A stretch of 64,000 bases of DNA, from contig NZ_BAFB01000239.1 in NCBI RefSeq assembly GCF_000248075.1, positions 1 through 64,000 of the forward strand, written 5' to 3'. The notes beneath the pieces are model-generated. The model was not told the origin of the DNA. It saw nothing but the letters and a program-made list of their open reading frames with translations, and made no database searches. The translations under genes and the position numbers were made by a program. Shown in pieces: positions 9,333-17,671 of the stretch. Every line of letters begins with the position of its first letter. Position 1 is the stretch's first letter. The DNA is from Gordonia otitidis NBRC 100426. Its GTDB lineage: Bacteria > Actinomycetota > Actinomycetes > Mycobacteriales > Mycobacteriaceae.

Positions 9333-9959
9333 TCACGCTCGCTTCTCCTGCTCGAGCACGCGAATCCGCTCTTCGAGTTCGGCAACTCGGCGTGCGTTGG
9401 CCTGGTTGAGCTCTCGGATGTACTCACGGTCGTACTGCGGCACCAGGCTTCGCGAGCAGTTCCAATCGACACCCTCGACGTCGATCAGGATGCTGCGCTC
9501 GGCTCGCGCCGACACCCGCCCCTCCGGAACGGTCATCAACTCACGCAGGAGCTGATCATCGTCGTCGACGACCGTCGCGTGGCCCAACAGCTTCAGCCTC
9601 ATCCGTCGCGGATAGTCGGCGCAGAAGACCGCCACCCGATGGTTGTCGTCGATGTTGCCCACCGACACGAACTGCGAGTTGCCGTGGAAATCGGCGAAGC
9701 CGATACGGTTGCCACCGAGGTGGTGCACGAAACCCCGCGGGCCGCTGCGGTACTGGATGTAGGGCCAACCGCCTTCGGTCACTGTCGCGAGATGGAACTG
9801 GAACATCGTGCGCAGAAAAGTCAGTTCGCGATCGCCGAGCTCATCGGGACCCGAATCAGGCTGTGCGGCAACATCCCCGTACACGACGTTGCTCCCCGTC
9901 CGCTGCTGCCGTGCCAACGCGTGCGGGCCGTAGGCCATGTGGTGGTAGCGGGCTCCCAT
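9333..9959 (-). CDS. Pyridoxamine 5'-phosphate oxidase-family protein
   Basis: A 208-residue PPOX-fold protein. The core reads HLATVTEGGWPYIQYRSGP, GFVHHLGGNRIGFADFHGNSQ, then RVAVFCADYPRRMRLKLLGHATVV, which matches the split-barrel FMN-binding family. The last 40 residues form a charged, probably coiled-coil helix (ELNQANARRVAELEERIRVL), unusual for the family core. The substrate is unknown; family members include flavin- and F420-dependent reductases. It is followed, 4 bp upstream on the same strand, by the nitronate monooxygenase gene, so the two probably form an operon. Confidence 0.75.
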   Translation of the reverse strand: MGARYHHMAYGPHALARQQRTGSNVVYGDVAAQPDSGPDELGDRELTFLRTMFQFHLATVTEGGWPYIQYRSGPRGFVHHLGGNRIGFADFHGNSQFVSVGNIDDNHRVAVFCADYPRRMRLKLLGHATVVDDDDQLLRELMTVPEGRVSARAERSILIDVEGVDWNCSRSLVPQYDREYIRELNQANARRVAELEERIRVLEQEKRA

Positions 9960-9963
9960 GCGA

Positions 9964-11037
9964 TCAGCCCTGCTGTTCCGTCACACGCGTGGCGGCGGCG
10001 GTCTCCGACCAGATTCGCGCCACGATCTCACTCGCGGGACCGAAATCTGTGTCTCGGAAAGAGGTTCCAGCCCATAGGTTGAGAAACTCGGGATCTCCGG
10101 CGAGCGCGGCAGCCGAGCGCAGGGGACTCGTCAGATGATGCAGTTGCGGATATTCGGCAGGGGCGAGCGGCGTGTAGCGATCGGTGAACTCGTTGCGCAG
10201 CGCGCGTGCCGGCCGACCGGAGAACGCGCGTGTCACCACGGTCTCGGAGAACCTCGGATTCCGCAGTGCTGCGCGGTGAGTCGGCTTGGTACCCGCTTCT
10301 GCGCTGTCGAGAAACGCCGTGCCCAACTGCACCGCAACGGCGCCTGCGGCGAGCGCGTCATCGACGTGTGACCCGGTCGCGATTCCACCCGCGGCGATGA
10401 TCGGAAGGTCGACGATCGCCACAACCTGTCTGACCAGATCGACGGTCCTGATGTCCGACGGCTCGGCCGCGACATCCAAGGTCGCACGATGACCACCCGC
10501 CTCGACACCCTGCACACAGAGCGCGTCGACGCCGCGCGCCGCAGCGCGAACCGCGTCGTCGGCATCGGCCACCGTTGCCACCACGACGATCCCCACATCA
10601 TGCAGCCGGGATACGACACCGTCGTCAGGTAGCCCGAAGGTGAACGACACCACGGGAACTCGTCGCTCGATCACCAGGTCGATCTTGTCCGCATATGCAT
10701 CGTCGTCGTAGTCGACGATGCGCCCGACGTCTACGTTGTACCGACGTGCCACCGGCTCCAATTCGTCGCGAAATCGCAGCACCGCTGCAGGGTCACGGAC
10801 GCCGCTGCCGGGGACGAACAGATTGACTCCGTATGCATCCACGCCAGACGCGGTCACCTCGTCGATCTCGGCCGCAAGCGCGTCGACAGACTTGTACCCG
10901 GCGGCGAGAAAGCCCATCGCCCCCGCCTCGGCTGCCGCGATCACCAGGGCGGGAGTCGTCGGACCACCTGCCATCGGCGCCACGAGGATGGGCACGCGCA
11001 CGCTCATCAAGTCGAACGTTCCAGGATTCTCGGTCAT
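9964..11037 (-). CDS. Nitronate monooxygenase-family flavoprotein (2-nitropropane dioxygenase-like)
   Basis: A 357-residue TIM-barrel FMN enzyme. It shows VPILVAPMAGGPTTPAL at the N-terminus, GVDALCVQGVEAGGHRA in the middle and PIIAAGGIATGSHVDDALAAGA near residue 220, all typical of nitronate monooxygenases that oxidise alkyl nitronates such as propionate 3-nitronate. It reads away from a LysR regulator, with a 116-bp shared gap carrying a palindrome, so it is the likely regulatory target. The PPOX gene follows after 4 bp. Confidence 0.82.
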   Translation of the reverse strand: MTENPGTFDLMSVRVPILVAPMAGGPTTPALVIAAAEAGAMGFLAAGYKSVDALAAEIDEVTASGVDAYGVNLFVPGSGVRDPAAVLRFRDELEPVARRYNVDVGRIVDYDDDAYADKIDLVIERRVPVVSFTFGLPDDGVVSRLHDVGIVVVATVADADDAVRAAARGVDALCVQGVEAGGHRATLDVAAEPSDIRTVDLVRQVVAIVDLPIIAAGGIATGSHVDDALAAGAVAVQLGTAFLDSAEAGTKPTHRAALRNPRFSETVVTRAFSGRPARALRNEFTDRYTPLAPAEYPQLHHLTSPLRSAAALAGDPEFLNLWAGTSFRDTDFGPASEIVARIWSETAAATRVTEQQG

Positions 11038-11129
11038 CTCCTGCTCCCTTCGCCCACGCGTGCGGAGCCCGCATGATCGTCGACATCGTCGAGGCTACCC
11101 ACCGGAACACGGTCGGGGAAATACCTTCT

Positions 11130-11146
11130 GAGCATGAACTATGCTC
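11130..11146. promoter_or_regulatory. Candidate LysR-type operator
   Basis: GAGCAT, a 5-base spacer and ATGCTC form a perfect inverted repeat 7 bp before the lysR-type start codon, within the gap shared with the nitronate monooxygenase gene. It contains the T-N11-A shape expected for LysR-type binding sites. Function is inferred from symmetry and location. Confidence 0.5.
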
Positions 11147-11153
11147 TGTGGTT

Positions 11154-12044
11154 ATGAATCTGGAGTTGCGCCATCTGCGTGCTGTCGTCGCCGTGGCCGA
11201 CCATGGATCATTCACGACAGCGGCGGTGCAGCTCGGCGTGTCCCAGCCTGCGCTGACCCGTACCGTCCAACAGGCCGAGCGCATCCTTCAGACACAGCTG
11301 TTCGACCGCACCAGCCGCCGCGTCGAACTGGCCGAGTCCGCAACGGATTTCGTCACTGCAGCGAAGCGGATGCTGTTCGATCTGGAGCAGGCTGTCGCTT
11401 CTCTGACTGCCCGCAGGGCCCTGCGCCTCGGTTTCAGCTGGCTTCTGCCCGACAGCTGGGCACACGCAACGGTCGCCGGCTTCGAGAGGGCCACCGGAGT
11501 CACCGTCGACATCGCCCGATTCGACGATCCGCTGCGAGCGTTGCGTGAAGGTCAGGTCGACGTCGCCGTGGTCCGCAGACGGGGTCGTGGGTCGTCGATC
11601 ACCTATCGCGCGCTGTACAACGAGGCGCGCGTCGCGGCGGTGTCGGCGTCGTCGGAGTTGGCCTCACGCGAGCATCTCACCTGGCACGAGCTCCGTGAGC
11701 TGCCGCTGGTTGTCAACACGCTTACCGGCACGACGGTTCCCCGCTCGTGGCGCGGCGCCGATCGTGCGGAGAACCGAAAGGTCGTCGAATGCACCAATTT
11801 CGACGAATGGCTCGAACTGATCGCTGCTGATCGCGGAGTCGGCGCAGTACCCGAGATCGCCGCCCGACGCGTGAACCACTCGCACGTCCGGTTCATCCCG
11901 ATTCCCGACGCCCCGCCGACCATGCTGCAACTCGCATACCTCACGGCAACGCCCAACGCCACCGTCGACGCCTTTGTCGACGCAGCACTCCGCGCCGTCA
12001 ATCGCGAGGCGCGTCCCCGAGATGGTGGTGATGTTCATGCGTGA
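11154..12044 (+). CDS. LysR-family transcriptional regulator
   Basis: A 296-residue LysR regulator. Residues 1-62 form the winged helix-turn-helix (LELRHLRAVVAVADHGSF, AAVQLGVSQPALTRTVQQAE, LFDRTSRRVELAESA); the rest is the effector-binding domain. I start it at ATG 11154, where the LysR N-terminus begins; the longer frame upstream lacks family character. It is divergent from the nitronate monooxygenase gene, a typical LysR-target layout. Its 3' end overlaps the convergent membrane-protein gene by 47 bp. Confidence 0.85.
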   Translation: MNLELRHLRAVVAVADHGSFTTAAVQLGVSQPALTRTVQQAERILQTQLFDRTSRRVELAESATDFVTAAKRMLFDLEQAVASLTARRALRLGFSWLLPDSWAHATVAGFERATGVTVDIARFDDPLRALREGQVDVAVVRRRGRGSSITYRALYNEARVAAVSASSELASREHLTWHELRELPLVVNTLTGTTVPRSWRGADRAENRKVVECTNFDEWLELIAADRGVGAVPEIAARRVNHSHVRFIPIPDAPPTMLQLAYLTATPNATVDAFVDAALRAVNREARPRDGGDVHA

Positions 12045-13077
12045 TCGGGTACATGATGTCGACGTCCACCGCCGAGGTGCGAGAACTTCTGTTGCCCATC
12101 ATGTTCCAGATCAGCACCGTCAGCGTGCCGAGTCCGGCGTACAACGCGAGACACACCAGTGCCGAGCCGCAGCCGGCGTCGGGGAAGTAGAGCGAGTTGC
12201 GGACCAGTTGCGCACCACCGCCGGTGGGCAGCCACTCACCGAGCTTCGCCCAGAAGGTGGGTAGGAAGTTCCACGGGATGGACGCTCCCGACAGTGTCGC
12301 GCCGATGAGGAAGTAGAAGCCACCCGCCAGGGAGCCGATCGGCCCGAACAGCGTCACGAGCCCGGCAGTCGACCCCGCGATGGCCAACGAGATCAGCGTG
12401 TACGTACCGAACAACCGCCACTGGTCAGCCGAACTCCCGACACCGTAGAACCAGGAGAACAGCAACACGATTCCCGACGACACCGCGGCGTAGGCGACCA
12501 ACGCGGCGACGTGGCCGAGACCACGCCGCAACGATTGCGGGACACGTGGCATCAGTCGCCCGAGGCCGAGCGATGCGATACTTCCGCCGAGCGAGATCAC
12601 CTGCAGGATATAGCCGATCGACGCGCCATTGATGTCGTCGTCGGACAGCTCGACCACGTCGACGGGGAGGGTTTGCGGCAGCTTGTTCTCGACGTTTGCC
12701 TGTGAGGCGACCGCTTTCAGCGCGGTCGCCGGCAGAGCGCCGCCCGCGCTGGCGACGACTGGAACGATGCCCTGCTGTGTGAGCTCCAGTCCTCCGTCGA
12801 TCTCGCGGCGGGAGATCGCACCGCGCAGGGCATCCATGGACTCGTATGCGCGTGCGTCGAACTTTCCGTCGGCTTCGACAGCAGCCGTGAGCTTCTCGGT
12901 CTGCGCAGCTGGACCGACGATGCCGATCGGCACGTTCCTCGGCGACGGTGAGTGCCCGACGCCCAGATAGAAGCTGCCCAGCCCGAGTTGGACGAGCGCA
13001 CCGAGCACAACGACGGCCAGGAGCAGGCGTCGATACGTGTTTCCGAACGAGAGTGGTCCGGCTTCGGTCATGAGCAT
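11998..13077 (-). CDS. ABC-2/YhgE-like membrane transport protein with histidine-rich tail
   Basis: A 359-residue membrane protein: one N-terminal segment (LLLAVVVLGALVQLGLGSFYLGV), an extracytoplasmic domain of about 130 residues, then five or six segments (QVISLGGSIASLGLG, VAALVAYAAVSSGIVLLFSW and so on). This architecture fits ABC-2 permease/YhgE-Pip proteins, which export lipids or drugs or interact with the cell wall. The C-terminus ends with the metal-ligand-rich HEHHHHLGD. Its upstream neighbour on the same strand is a TetR regulator start region, so it is probably the tail of a tetR-transporter unit. No ATPase gene is adjacent. Confidence 0.6.
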   Translation of the reverse strand: MLMTEAGPLSFGNTYRRLLLAVVVLGALVQLGLGSFYLGVGHSPSPRNVPIGIVGPAAQTEKLTAAVEADGKFDARAYESMDALRGAISRREIDGGLELTQQGIVPVVASAGGALPATALKAVASQANVENKLPQTLPVDVVELSDDDINGASIGYILQVISLGGSIASLGLGRLMPRVPQSLRRGLGHVAALVAYAAVSSGIVLLFSWFYGVGSSADQWRLFGTYTLISLAIAGSTAGLVTLFGPIGSLAGGFYFLIGATLSGASIPWNFLPTFWAKLGEWLPTGGGAQLVRNSLYFPDAGCGSALVCLALYAGLGTLTVLIWNMMGNRSSRTSAVDVDIMYPITHEHHHHLGDAPRD

Positions 13078-13140
13078 GGTCGGATTACCTCAATGGTGTG
13101 AATGGCAGATGAACGGTCGGTAGTGCTGTGCGCGAATCGG

Positions 13141-13800
13141 TTACGCGTTGTAGCCGTCAACGGCGACGCGCACCTGCATGCGCACATCGTCGAAGGGATC
13201 ACGGTCCGAATGCGCGCCCGTCGATGCGCGAGTGATGGCCAGGGCGGTTGCGGCGAAGATCATGTTGGCGGTGAGCACCGCCATGTCGGCGTGCGACCGC
13301 TCGGCGGCGGTTCGCTCGGTGCCCGAGCCTGCGGGACGGTCAACTCGATCCGCGACGAGACGTGCGGCGATGCGGTCCTGCAACTCGGCGACAAGGGCGA
13401 GACCTTCCGCACGGTAGTGATCGCTGGAGCCGCCGAACAGGAGCTCACGGTGGTAGGCGTTGCCGTTCTCCGGGTTGGCCTGCGCATACTCCAGCAGCGG
13501 GAGCACCATCTCGTAGATCGCACCGGCGGTGTCCGTGGTCGATTCGGCGCGGGCAGCACCGACGTCGAGCGCCCTGCGCAACTCGTCGTTGAGCACCATC
13601 AGCAGCAACTCGCCCTTGGTCGATGCGTACCGGAAGACCGTGCCCGCCGCGACGTCGGCACGATCGGAGACCTGTCCCGTCGACACCGACTCGAAGCCAC
13701 GTTCGGCGAACAGATCGGCGGCAGCCCGGAAGATCCGATCCTGCTTGTCACGCATGTTGCGAGCACGCCTGCCGTCGGCAAGCGGTGTCCCTGCGCTCAT
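13141..13800 (-). CDS. TetR-family transcriptional regulator
   Basis: A 219-residue TetR protein. The DNA-binding domain is at about residues 12-60 (RIFRAAADLFAERGFESVS, then QVSDRADVAAGTVFRYASTKGEL). I choose ATG 13800 because GGAGG lies four bases upstream; a longer in-frame start would run through its own operator. Two 12-bp palindromes sit immediately upstream, between this gene and the divergent DoxX-like gene, and suggest autoregulation plus control of that neighbour. The downstream transporter gene lies 63 bp away on the same strand. Confidence 0.88.
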   Translation of the reverse strand: MSAGTPLADGRRARNMRDKQDRIFRAAADLFAERGFESVSTGQVSDRADVAAGTVFRYASTKGELLLMVLNDELRRALDVGAARAESTTDTAGAIYEMVLPLLEYAQANPENGNAYHRELLFGGSSDHYRAEGLALVAELQDRIAARLVADRVDRPAGSGTERTAAERSHADMAVLTANMIFAATALAITRASTGAHSDRDPFDDVRMQVRVAVDGYNA

Positions 13801-13814
13801 GCCACCTCCAAAAA

Positions 13815-13842
13815 TGAGCGGACTCAAAAATGAGTGTACTCA
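13815..13842. promoter_or_regulatory. Paired palindromic TetR operators
   Basis: Two 12-bp sites share the form TGAGnnnnCTCA: TGAGCGGACTCA at 13815-13826 and TGAGTGTACTCA at 13831-13842, 16 bp apart centre to centre. They lie between the tetR ATG and the divergent DoxX-like gene. The repeated symmetry and position make them the likely binding sites of the adjacent TetR protein. Confidence 0.65.
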
Positions 13843-13879
13843 TGTACGACGCCGCTCTCAGCGGCCTACCCTCGAAGAC

Positions 13880-14266
13880 ATGTCACCTCGCACGCTCGTC
13901 CGCATCGTCCTCGGCGCCTTCATGACCTTCGCCGGAATCTCGCACCTGACATTCGCTCGTGACGAATTCCAGGCTCAGGTTCCCGACTGGTTCCCCATCG
14001 ACACCGACGTCACAGTGCTCGTCTCCGGCGTGGCCGAGATCGGCCTCGGTGCGTCGTTCCTCGCGCTGCCGAAGCACAAGCGTGCGATCGGCATCCTGCT
14101 CGCCCTGTTCTACGTCGTCATCTTCCCCGGCAACATCGCCCAGTACCTCGAACACAAGGACGGTTTCGGGCTCGACACCGACCGCAAGCGCCTCGTCCGT
14201 CTGTTCTTCCAACCCGCCCTGATCGCCGGGGCTCTGTATGCCGGTGGAGTCGGGTCGAAGAAGTAG
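13880..14266 (+). CDS. DoxX-like small membrane protein
   Basis: A 128-residue protein with four membrane segments; hydrophobic blocks include VRIVLGAFMTFAGISHLTF, VTVLVSGVAEIGLGASFLAL and IGILLALFYVVIFPGNIAQ. The layout and the AGISHLTF start match DoxX/DoxD-like membrane proteins, whose members have been linked to redox stress, but the role here is unknown. It diverges from tetR across two operator-like palindromes, so it is probably regulated by that protein. The start ATG is at 13880. Confidence 0.7.
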   Translation: MSPRTLVRIVLGAFMTFAGISHLTFARDEFQAQVPDWFPIDTDVTVLVSGVAEIGLGASFLALPKHKRAIGILLALFYVVIFPGNIAQYLEHKDGFGLDTDRKRLVRLFFQPALIAGALYAGGVGSKK

Positions 14267-14311
14267 GTCTGACGCCGCTGCGACGTTCCGCCCCGGGTAA
14301 TCTCCGACTGC

Positions 14312-14740
14312 ATGAGTGACTGCATCTTCTGCGGCATCATCGCCGGCGACATACCCAGCACGAAGGTCTCCGAGACCGAGACGACCTACGCGTTCATGGA
14401 CATCAACCCGGCCAATGACGGTCACCTGTTGGTGATTCCGAAGCAGCACAGCACCGACCTGCTCGACATCGGCGCCGACGACCTGACCGCTGTCACCCTC
14501 GAGGCACAGCGAATCGCGCTGGCCGTCGTCGACGATCTCGGGGCCGACGGCGTCAACCTGCTCAACTGCTGCAAGGCTCCGGCGTGGCAAACGGTGTTCC
14601 ACTTCCATCTGCATGTGATCCCCCGCTACGCCGATCGAACCAAGGACCGCCTGTCGCTTCCGTGGCAACCGGGCGTCGCCGGTGATCAAGACGTCATGTC
14701 CGGATACGCCGAGAAACTGTCGGCCGCGCTGCACTGCTGA
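14312..14740 (+). CDS. HIT-family nucleotide hydrolase/transferase
   Basis: A 142-residue histidine-triad protein. The motif HFHLHVIPR near residue 96 is the catalytic triad; N-terminal CIFCGIIAGDIPSTKV is the Hint-type start, with a CxxC that can bind zinc. Such proteins split nucleoside phosphoramidates or AP3A/AP4A-like compounds. It is followed 17 bp later by a monoamine oxidase gene on the same strand and may share its transcript. Confidence 0.9.
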   Translation: MSDCIFCGIIAGDIPSTKVSETETTYAFMDINPANDGHLLVIPKQHSTDLLDIGADDLTAVTLEAQRIALAVVDDLGADGVNLLNCCKAPAWQTVFHFHLHVIPRYADRTKDRLSLPWQPGVAGDQDVMSGYAEKLSAALHC

Positions 14741-14757
14741 GGGTGTAGACCGAGCAC

Positions 14758-16113
14758 ATGGAATCGTCACCGATCTTCGCGGCATCCGATTACGACGCTG
14801 TCGTCGTCGGCGCTGGGATCGCCGGGCTGACCGTTGCGCGACTACTCACGCGGGCAGGTGCACGCACCGTGGTACTCGAGGCACGAGACCGGGTCGGTGG
14901 ACGCGTGCACTCCGACCGGTCGGACGGCACCGTGACCGATCGTGGCGCGTCGTGGATACACGGAATCGCCGACGCCCCGCTGCACGCGACCACCGAGGCG
15001 TTCGGTATGCGCACCGTCGAGTTCACCGTCGGCAGTTACCAACCTGACGGACGACCGATCGCCTACTACGCTCCGGATGGAATCCGGCTCGACGACGCAT
15101 CCGCCGCGTCCTTCGCGGCGGACGTGCATGCCTTCGACGACGCGCTGTCGACGTACGTGTCATCGATCGGCGCCGGGGTGTCCTACGGCGCGGCGACCGA
15201 GACGACGCTGTCCGGGCTAGGCTGGGATTCCGCTCGCACAGAACGGGTTCGGGAGTTCGTTCGCCACCGCACCGAAGAACAGTACGGTGTGTGGATCGAC
15301 GATCTCGACGCGCACGGACTCGACGACGACGAGACCGATGGCGACGAGGTCGTCTTCCCCGACGGCTACGACCAGCTCGCGACTCGTCTGGCCGAGGGTG
15401 TGCACGTGGTTCTCGACCAGACCGTGTCGCGCGTCGCGTGGTCCGCCGAGGACGGTGCGACGGTGACCACCACGCGCGGCGACTCCGTATCGGCTGTGCG
15501 AGCGGTCGTGACCGTGCCCGTCGGCGTACTCAAGGCCGGAGCCGTCGCCTTCGAACCGCCGCTCGCCGAACCTGTCGCCGGAGCGCTCGATCGGCTGGAG
15601 ATGAACACCTTCGAGAAGGTGTTCCTCAGGTTCGGTGCCCGATTCTGGGACGACGGGGTGTACGCGATTCGCAGACAGGGTCCGGCCGCGAGGTGGTGGC
15701 ATTCCTGGTACGACCTCACCGCCCTGCACGGCCAGCCGACGCTGCTGACGTTCGCCGCGGGGCCGTGTGCGCTGGCGATACGCGACTGGTCCGACGCACA
15801 GATCGTCGCGTCGGTACTCGACTCGCTACGCGAAATCTACGGCGCCGCGGTCACCGATCCGGTTCGCAGCGACGTGACCCGGTGGCAGGACGACCCGTAC
15901 GCCCGCGGTTCGTACGCGTACATGACGGTCGGGTCGACAACGGCCGACCACGACGACCTGGCGACCCCGCTCGGCGGTGGCGTGCTGCAGCTGGCGGGAG
16001 AGGCGACGTGGACAGACGATCCCGCAACGGTCACCGCCGCACTCGAGTCGGGGCGCCGCGCGGCGTCGAACATTCTCGGCCGCGACGTCGACATCGCCGA
16101 ACTCTGGGTGTGA
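14758..16113 (+). CDS. Flavin monoamine oxidase-family protein
   Basis: A 451-residue amine oxidase. FAD-binding motif VVGAGIAGLTVARLL (residues 16-30) and LEARDRVGGRVHS follow; GASWIHGIADAP is typical of polyamine/monoamine oxidases, and the C-terminal LQLAGEATWTDDPATVTAALESG closes the flavin site. It would oxidise amines to aldehydes with release of hydrogen peroxide and ammonia; the substrate is not visible. No signal peptide. It follows the HIT gene after 17 bp. Confidence 0.82.
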   Translation: MESSPIFAASDYDAVVVGAGIAGLTVARLLTRAGARTVVLEARDRVGGRVHSDRSDGTVTDRGASWIHGIADAPLHATTEAFGMRTVEFTVGSYQPDGRPIAYYAPDGIRLDDASAASFAADVHAFDDALSTYVSSIGAGVSYGAATETTLSGLGWDSARTERVREFVRHRTEEQYGVWIDDLDAHGLDDDETDGDEVVFPDGYDQLATRLAEGVHVVLDQTVSRVAWSAEDGATVTTTRGDSVSAVRAVVTVPVGVLKAGAVAFEPPLAEPVAGALDRLEMNTFEKVFLRFGARFWDDGVYAIRRQGPAARWWHSWYDLTALHGQPTLLTFAAGPCALAIRDWSDAQIVASVLDSLREIYGAAVTDPVRSDVTRWQDDPYARGSYAYMTVGSTTADHDDLATPLGGGVLQLAGEATWTDDPATVTAALESGRRAASNILGRDVDIAELWV

Positions 16114-16156
16114 GCGCTGTACCCGTATCCAGGGCGCCCGGCGCGAGAGTGCCTGT

Positions 16157-16708
16157 CTACCCGGCCGGGGGAAGGTCGACGGTGATGACCACCCGGACAT
16201 CGTCGACGACCTTCAGGGCACCCATCATCATCGAGTAGGGCTTGAGGCCGAATTCTCGATGGGAGACAACGGTTTCGATGTTCGCCTGACGTGCGTCGTC
16301 GGGACCGGACACCTCGACGTCGAGGGGATGGGGGTGCTCGTTGTTGTTGATCGTCAGCGTGCCGTCGAGGCGAAAGCCATTCTCTGTGGCCGTGATCGAC
16401 GTGGCGTCGTAGGTGATCGTGTGTGCCTTGGATGCGTTCAGCGACTTGAGGGCGTTACCGCGTGCGATTGCCTTCTCGGGTCCGGTCAGTGGCGTGACGC
16501 CACCTTCGCCCGACACCACGCGCAGCGACTCGACGTCGATCGACGCGGCCACTCCGACGGGCACTCCGTCGGCGACGGTCAGCTCGGCCGACCACTGCTC
16601 CATGTCGATGGTAAGACGATGTCCTGTCCTGGCTGCGGGACCGGTCACGTCGGTGTGCACGGTCACAGTCCCGTTACCCGGACCGAACTCCCATGTGTCT
16701 CGTGTCAT
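16157..16708 (-). CDS. YceI-family lipid-binding protein
   Basis: A 183-residue YceI-like beta-barrel protein: TWEFGPGNGTVTVHTDVTG at the start, AASIDVESLRV, SLNASKAHTITYDATSI and a C-terminal VVSHREFGLKPYS segment. YceI proteins bind isoprenoid or amide lipids. No signal peptide is present, so this is a cytoplasmic member. I start at ATG 16708 with GAGGAGATG directly upstream; the 18-residue longer frame has no RBS. Confidence 0.78.
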   Translation of the reverse strand: MTRDTWEFGPGNGTVTVHTDVTGPAARTGHRLTIDMEQWSAELTVADGVPVGVAASIDVESLRVVSGEGGVTPLTGPEKAIARGNALKSLNASKAHTITYDATSITATENGFRLDGTLTINNNEHPHPLDVEVSGPDDARQANIETVVSHREFGLKPYSMMMGALKVVDDVRVVITVDLPPAG

Positions 16709-16782
16709 CACATCTCCTCGATATCGACAGTTCGCGGGGTCGGGGCCCACCCTAGGCCGCACGACTGTGCCACTGTTGTTCA

Positions 16783-17646
16783 GTGACCACTTCAGGCAGC
16801 TCAGGTGTCAGTACGGGTACAGCTCACGGATTCGACGCGTGGCTCGTCACGACGCCCGCGGCGACGGCGGCAATCTCGATGTTCGGCGGGCAGGTGCTCT
16901 CCTACCGGCCGGCCGGTAGCGACAGCGACGTGCTGTGGGTCTCGCCGCTCGTCGCGACACCGCCGACGCCGATCAGGGGTGGCATACCCATCTGCTGGCC
17001 GTACTTCGGCAAGGAGAACCAGACCGACAGTGACGTGCCGTCGCACGGTTACGCGCGGACCGCGCAGTGGCGCGCCACCGGCTCGCAAACGCTGGCCGAC
17101 GGCTCCGTCGAGCTGCAACTGGCGCCGGAGGGACTCGACTGGTTGGGGCTGCGGGTCGCGCTGACCGTCCACGTCGGGGAAACGCTCAGGATCGGGCTGC
17201 ACACCACCAACATCGGTGAGCAGCAGGAGATTCTGACCGAGGCGCTGCACAACTACCTGCACGTCTCCGATGCCACGACTGTGCGGGTGGACGGACTCTC
17301 CGGCCTCTCCTACGAGGACAAATTCGACGACCTCACGGTCAAGACACAAGACGGCGACTGGCATCTTCCCGACGACGAGCAGCGCAGCGACCGCCTGTAC
17401 CCCGACGCGGGCGGTACGTATCGGCTCGTCGACCGTGGGTTCGACCGCACCGTTCGTGTCGACGGCGTCGGGGCACGCACCGCCGTCGTCTGGAATCCGG
17501 GACCCGACGTCGCCGCCGGGATGGCGGACGTCGGCAAGCACTGGCGTGAGTTCGTGTGCGTCGAGACCGCCAACGCGGGCCCGAATCTGCTCACCGTCGA
17601 ACCCGGCGCGACCGTCGACATGTGGCAGACGATCGCACTCGAGTGA
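16783..17646 (+). CDS. D-hexose-6-phosphate mutarotase / aldose 1-epimerase-like protein
   Basis: A 287-residue galactose-mutarotase-fold protein, starting at GTG. It contains GGIPICWPYFG, HGYARTAQWRATG, TEALHNYLHVSD and the C-terminal ETANAGPNLLTVEPG segment, matching the YeaD-type hexose-6-phosphate epimerases. It interconverts sugar anomers. It is divergent from the YceI gene across a short gap and ends 25 bp before the convergent alcohol dehydrogenase stop. Confidence 0.85.
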   Translation: MTTSGSSGVSTGTAHGFDAWLVTTPAATAAISMFGGQVLSYRPAGSDSDVLWVSPLVATPPTPIRGGIPICWPYFGKENQTDSDVPSHGYARTAQWRATGSQTLADGSVELQLAPEGLDWLGLRVALTVHVGETLRIGLHTTNIGEQQEILTEALHNYLHVSDATTVRVDGLSGLSYEDKFDDLTVKTQDGDWHLPDDEQRSDRLYPDAGGTYRLVDRGFDRTVRVDGVGARTAVVWNPGPDVAAGMADVGKHWREFVCVETANAGPNLLTVEPGATVDMWQTIALE

Positions 17647-17671
17647 CCTCGAAGAGCCCTGTGCGCGAGAC

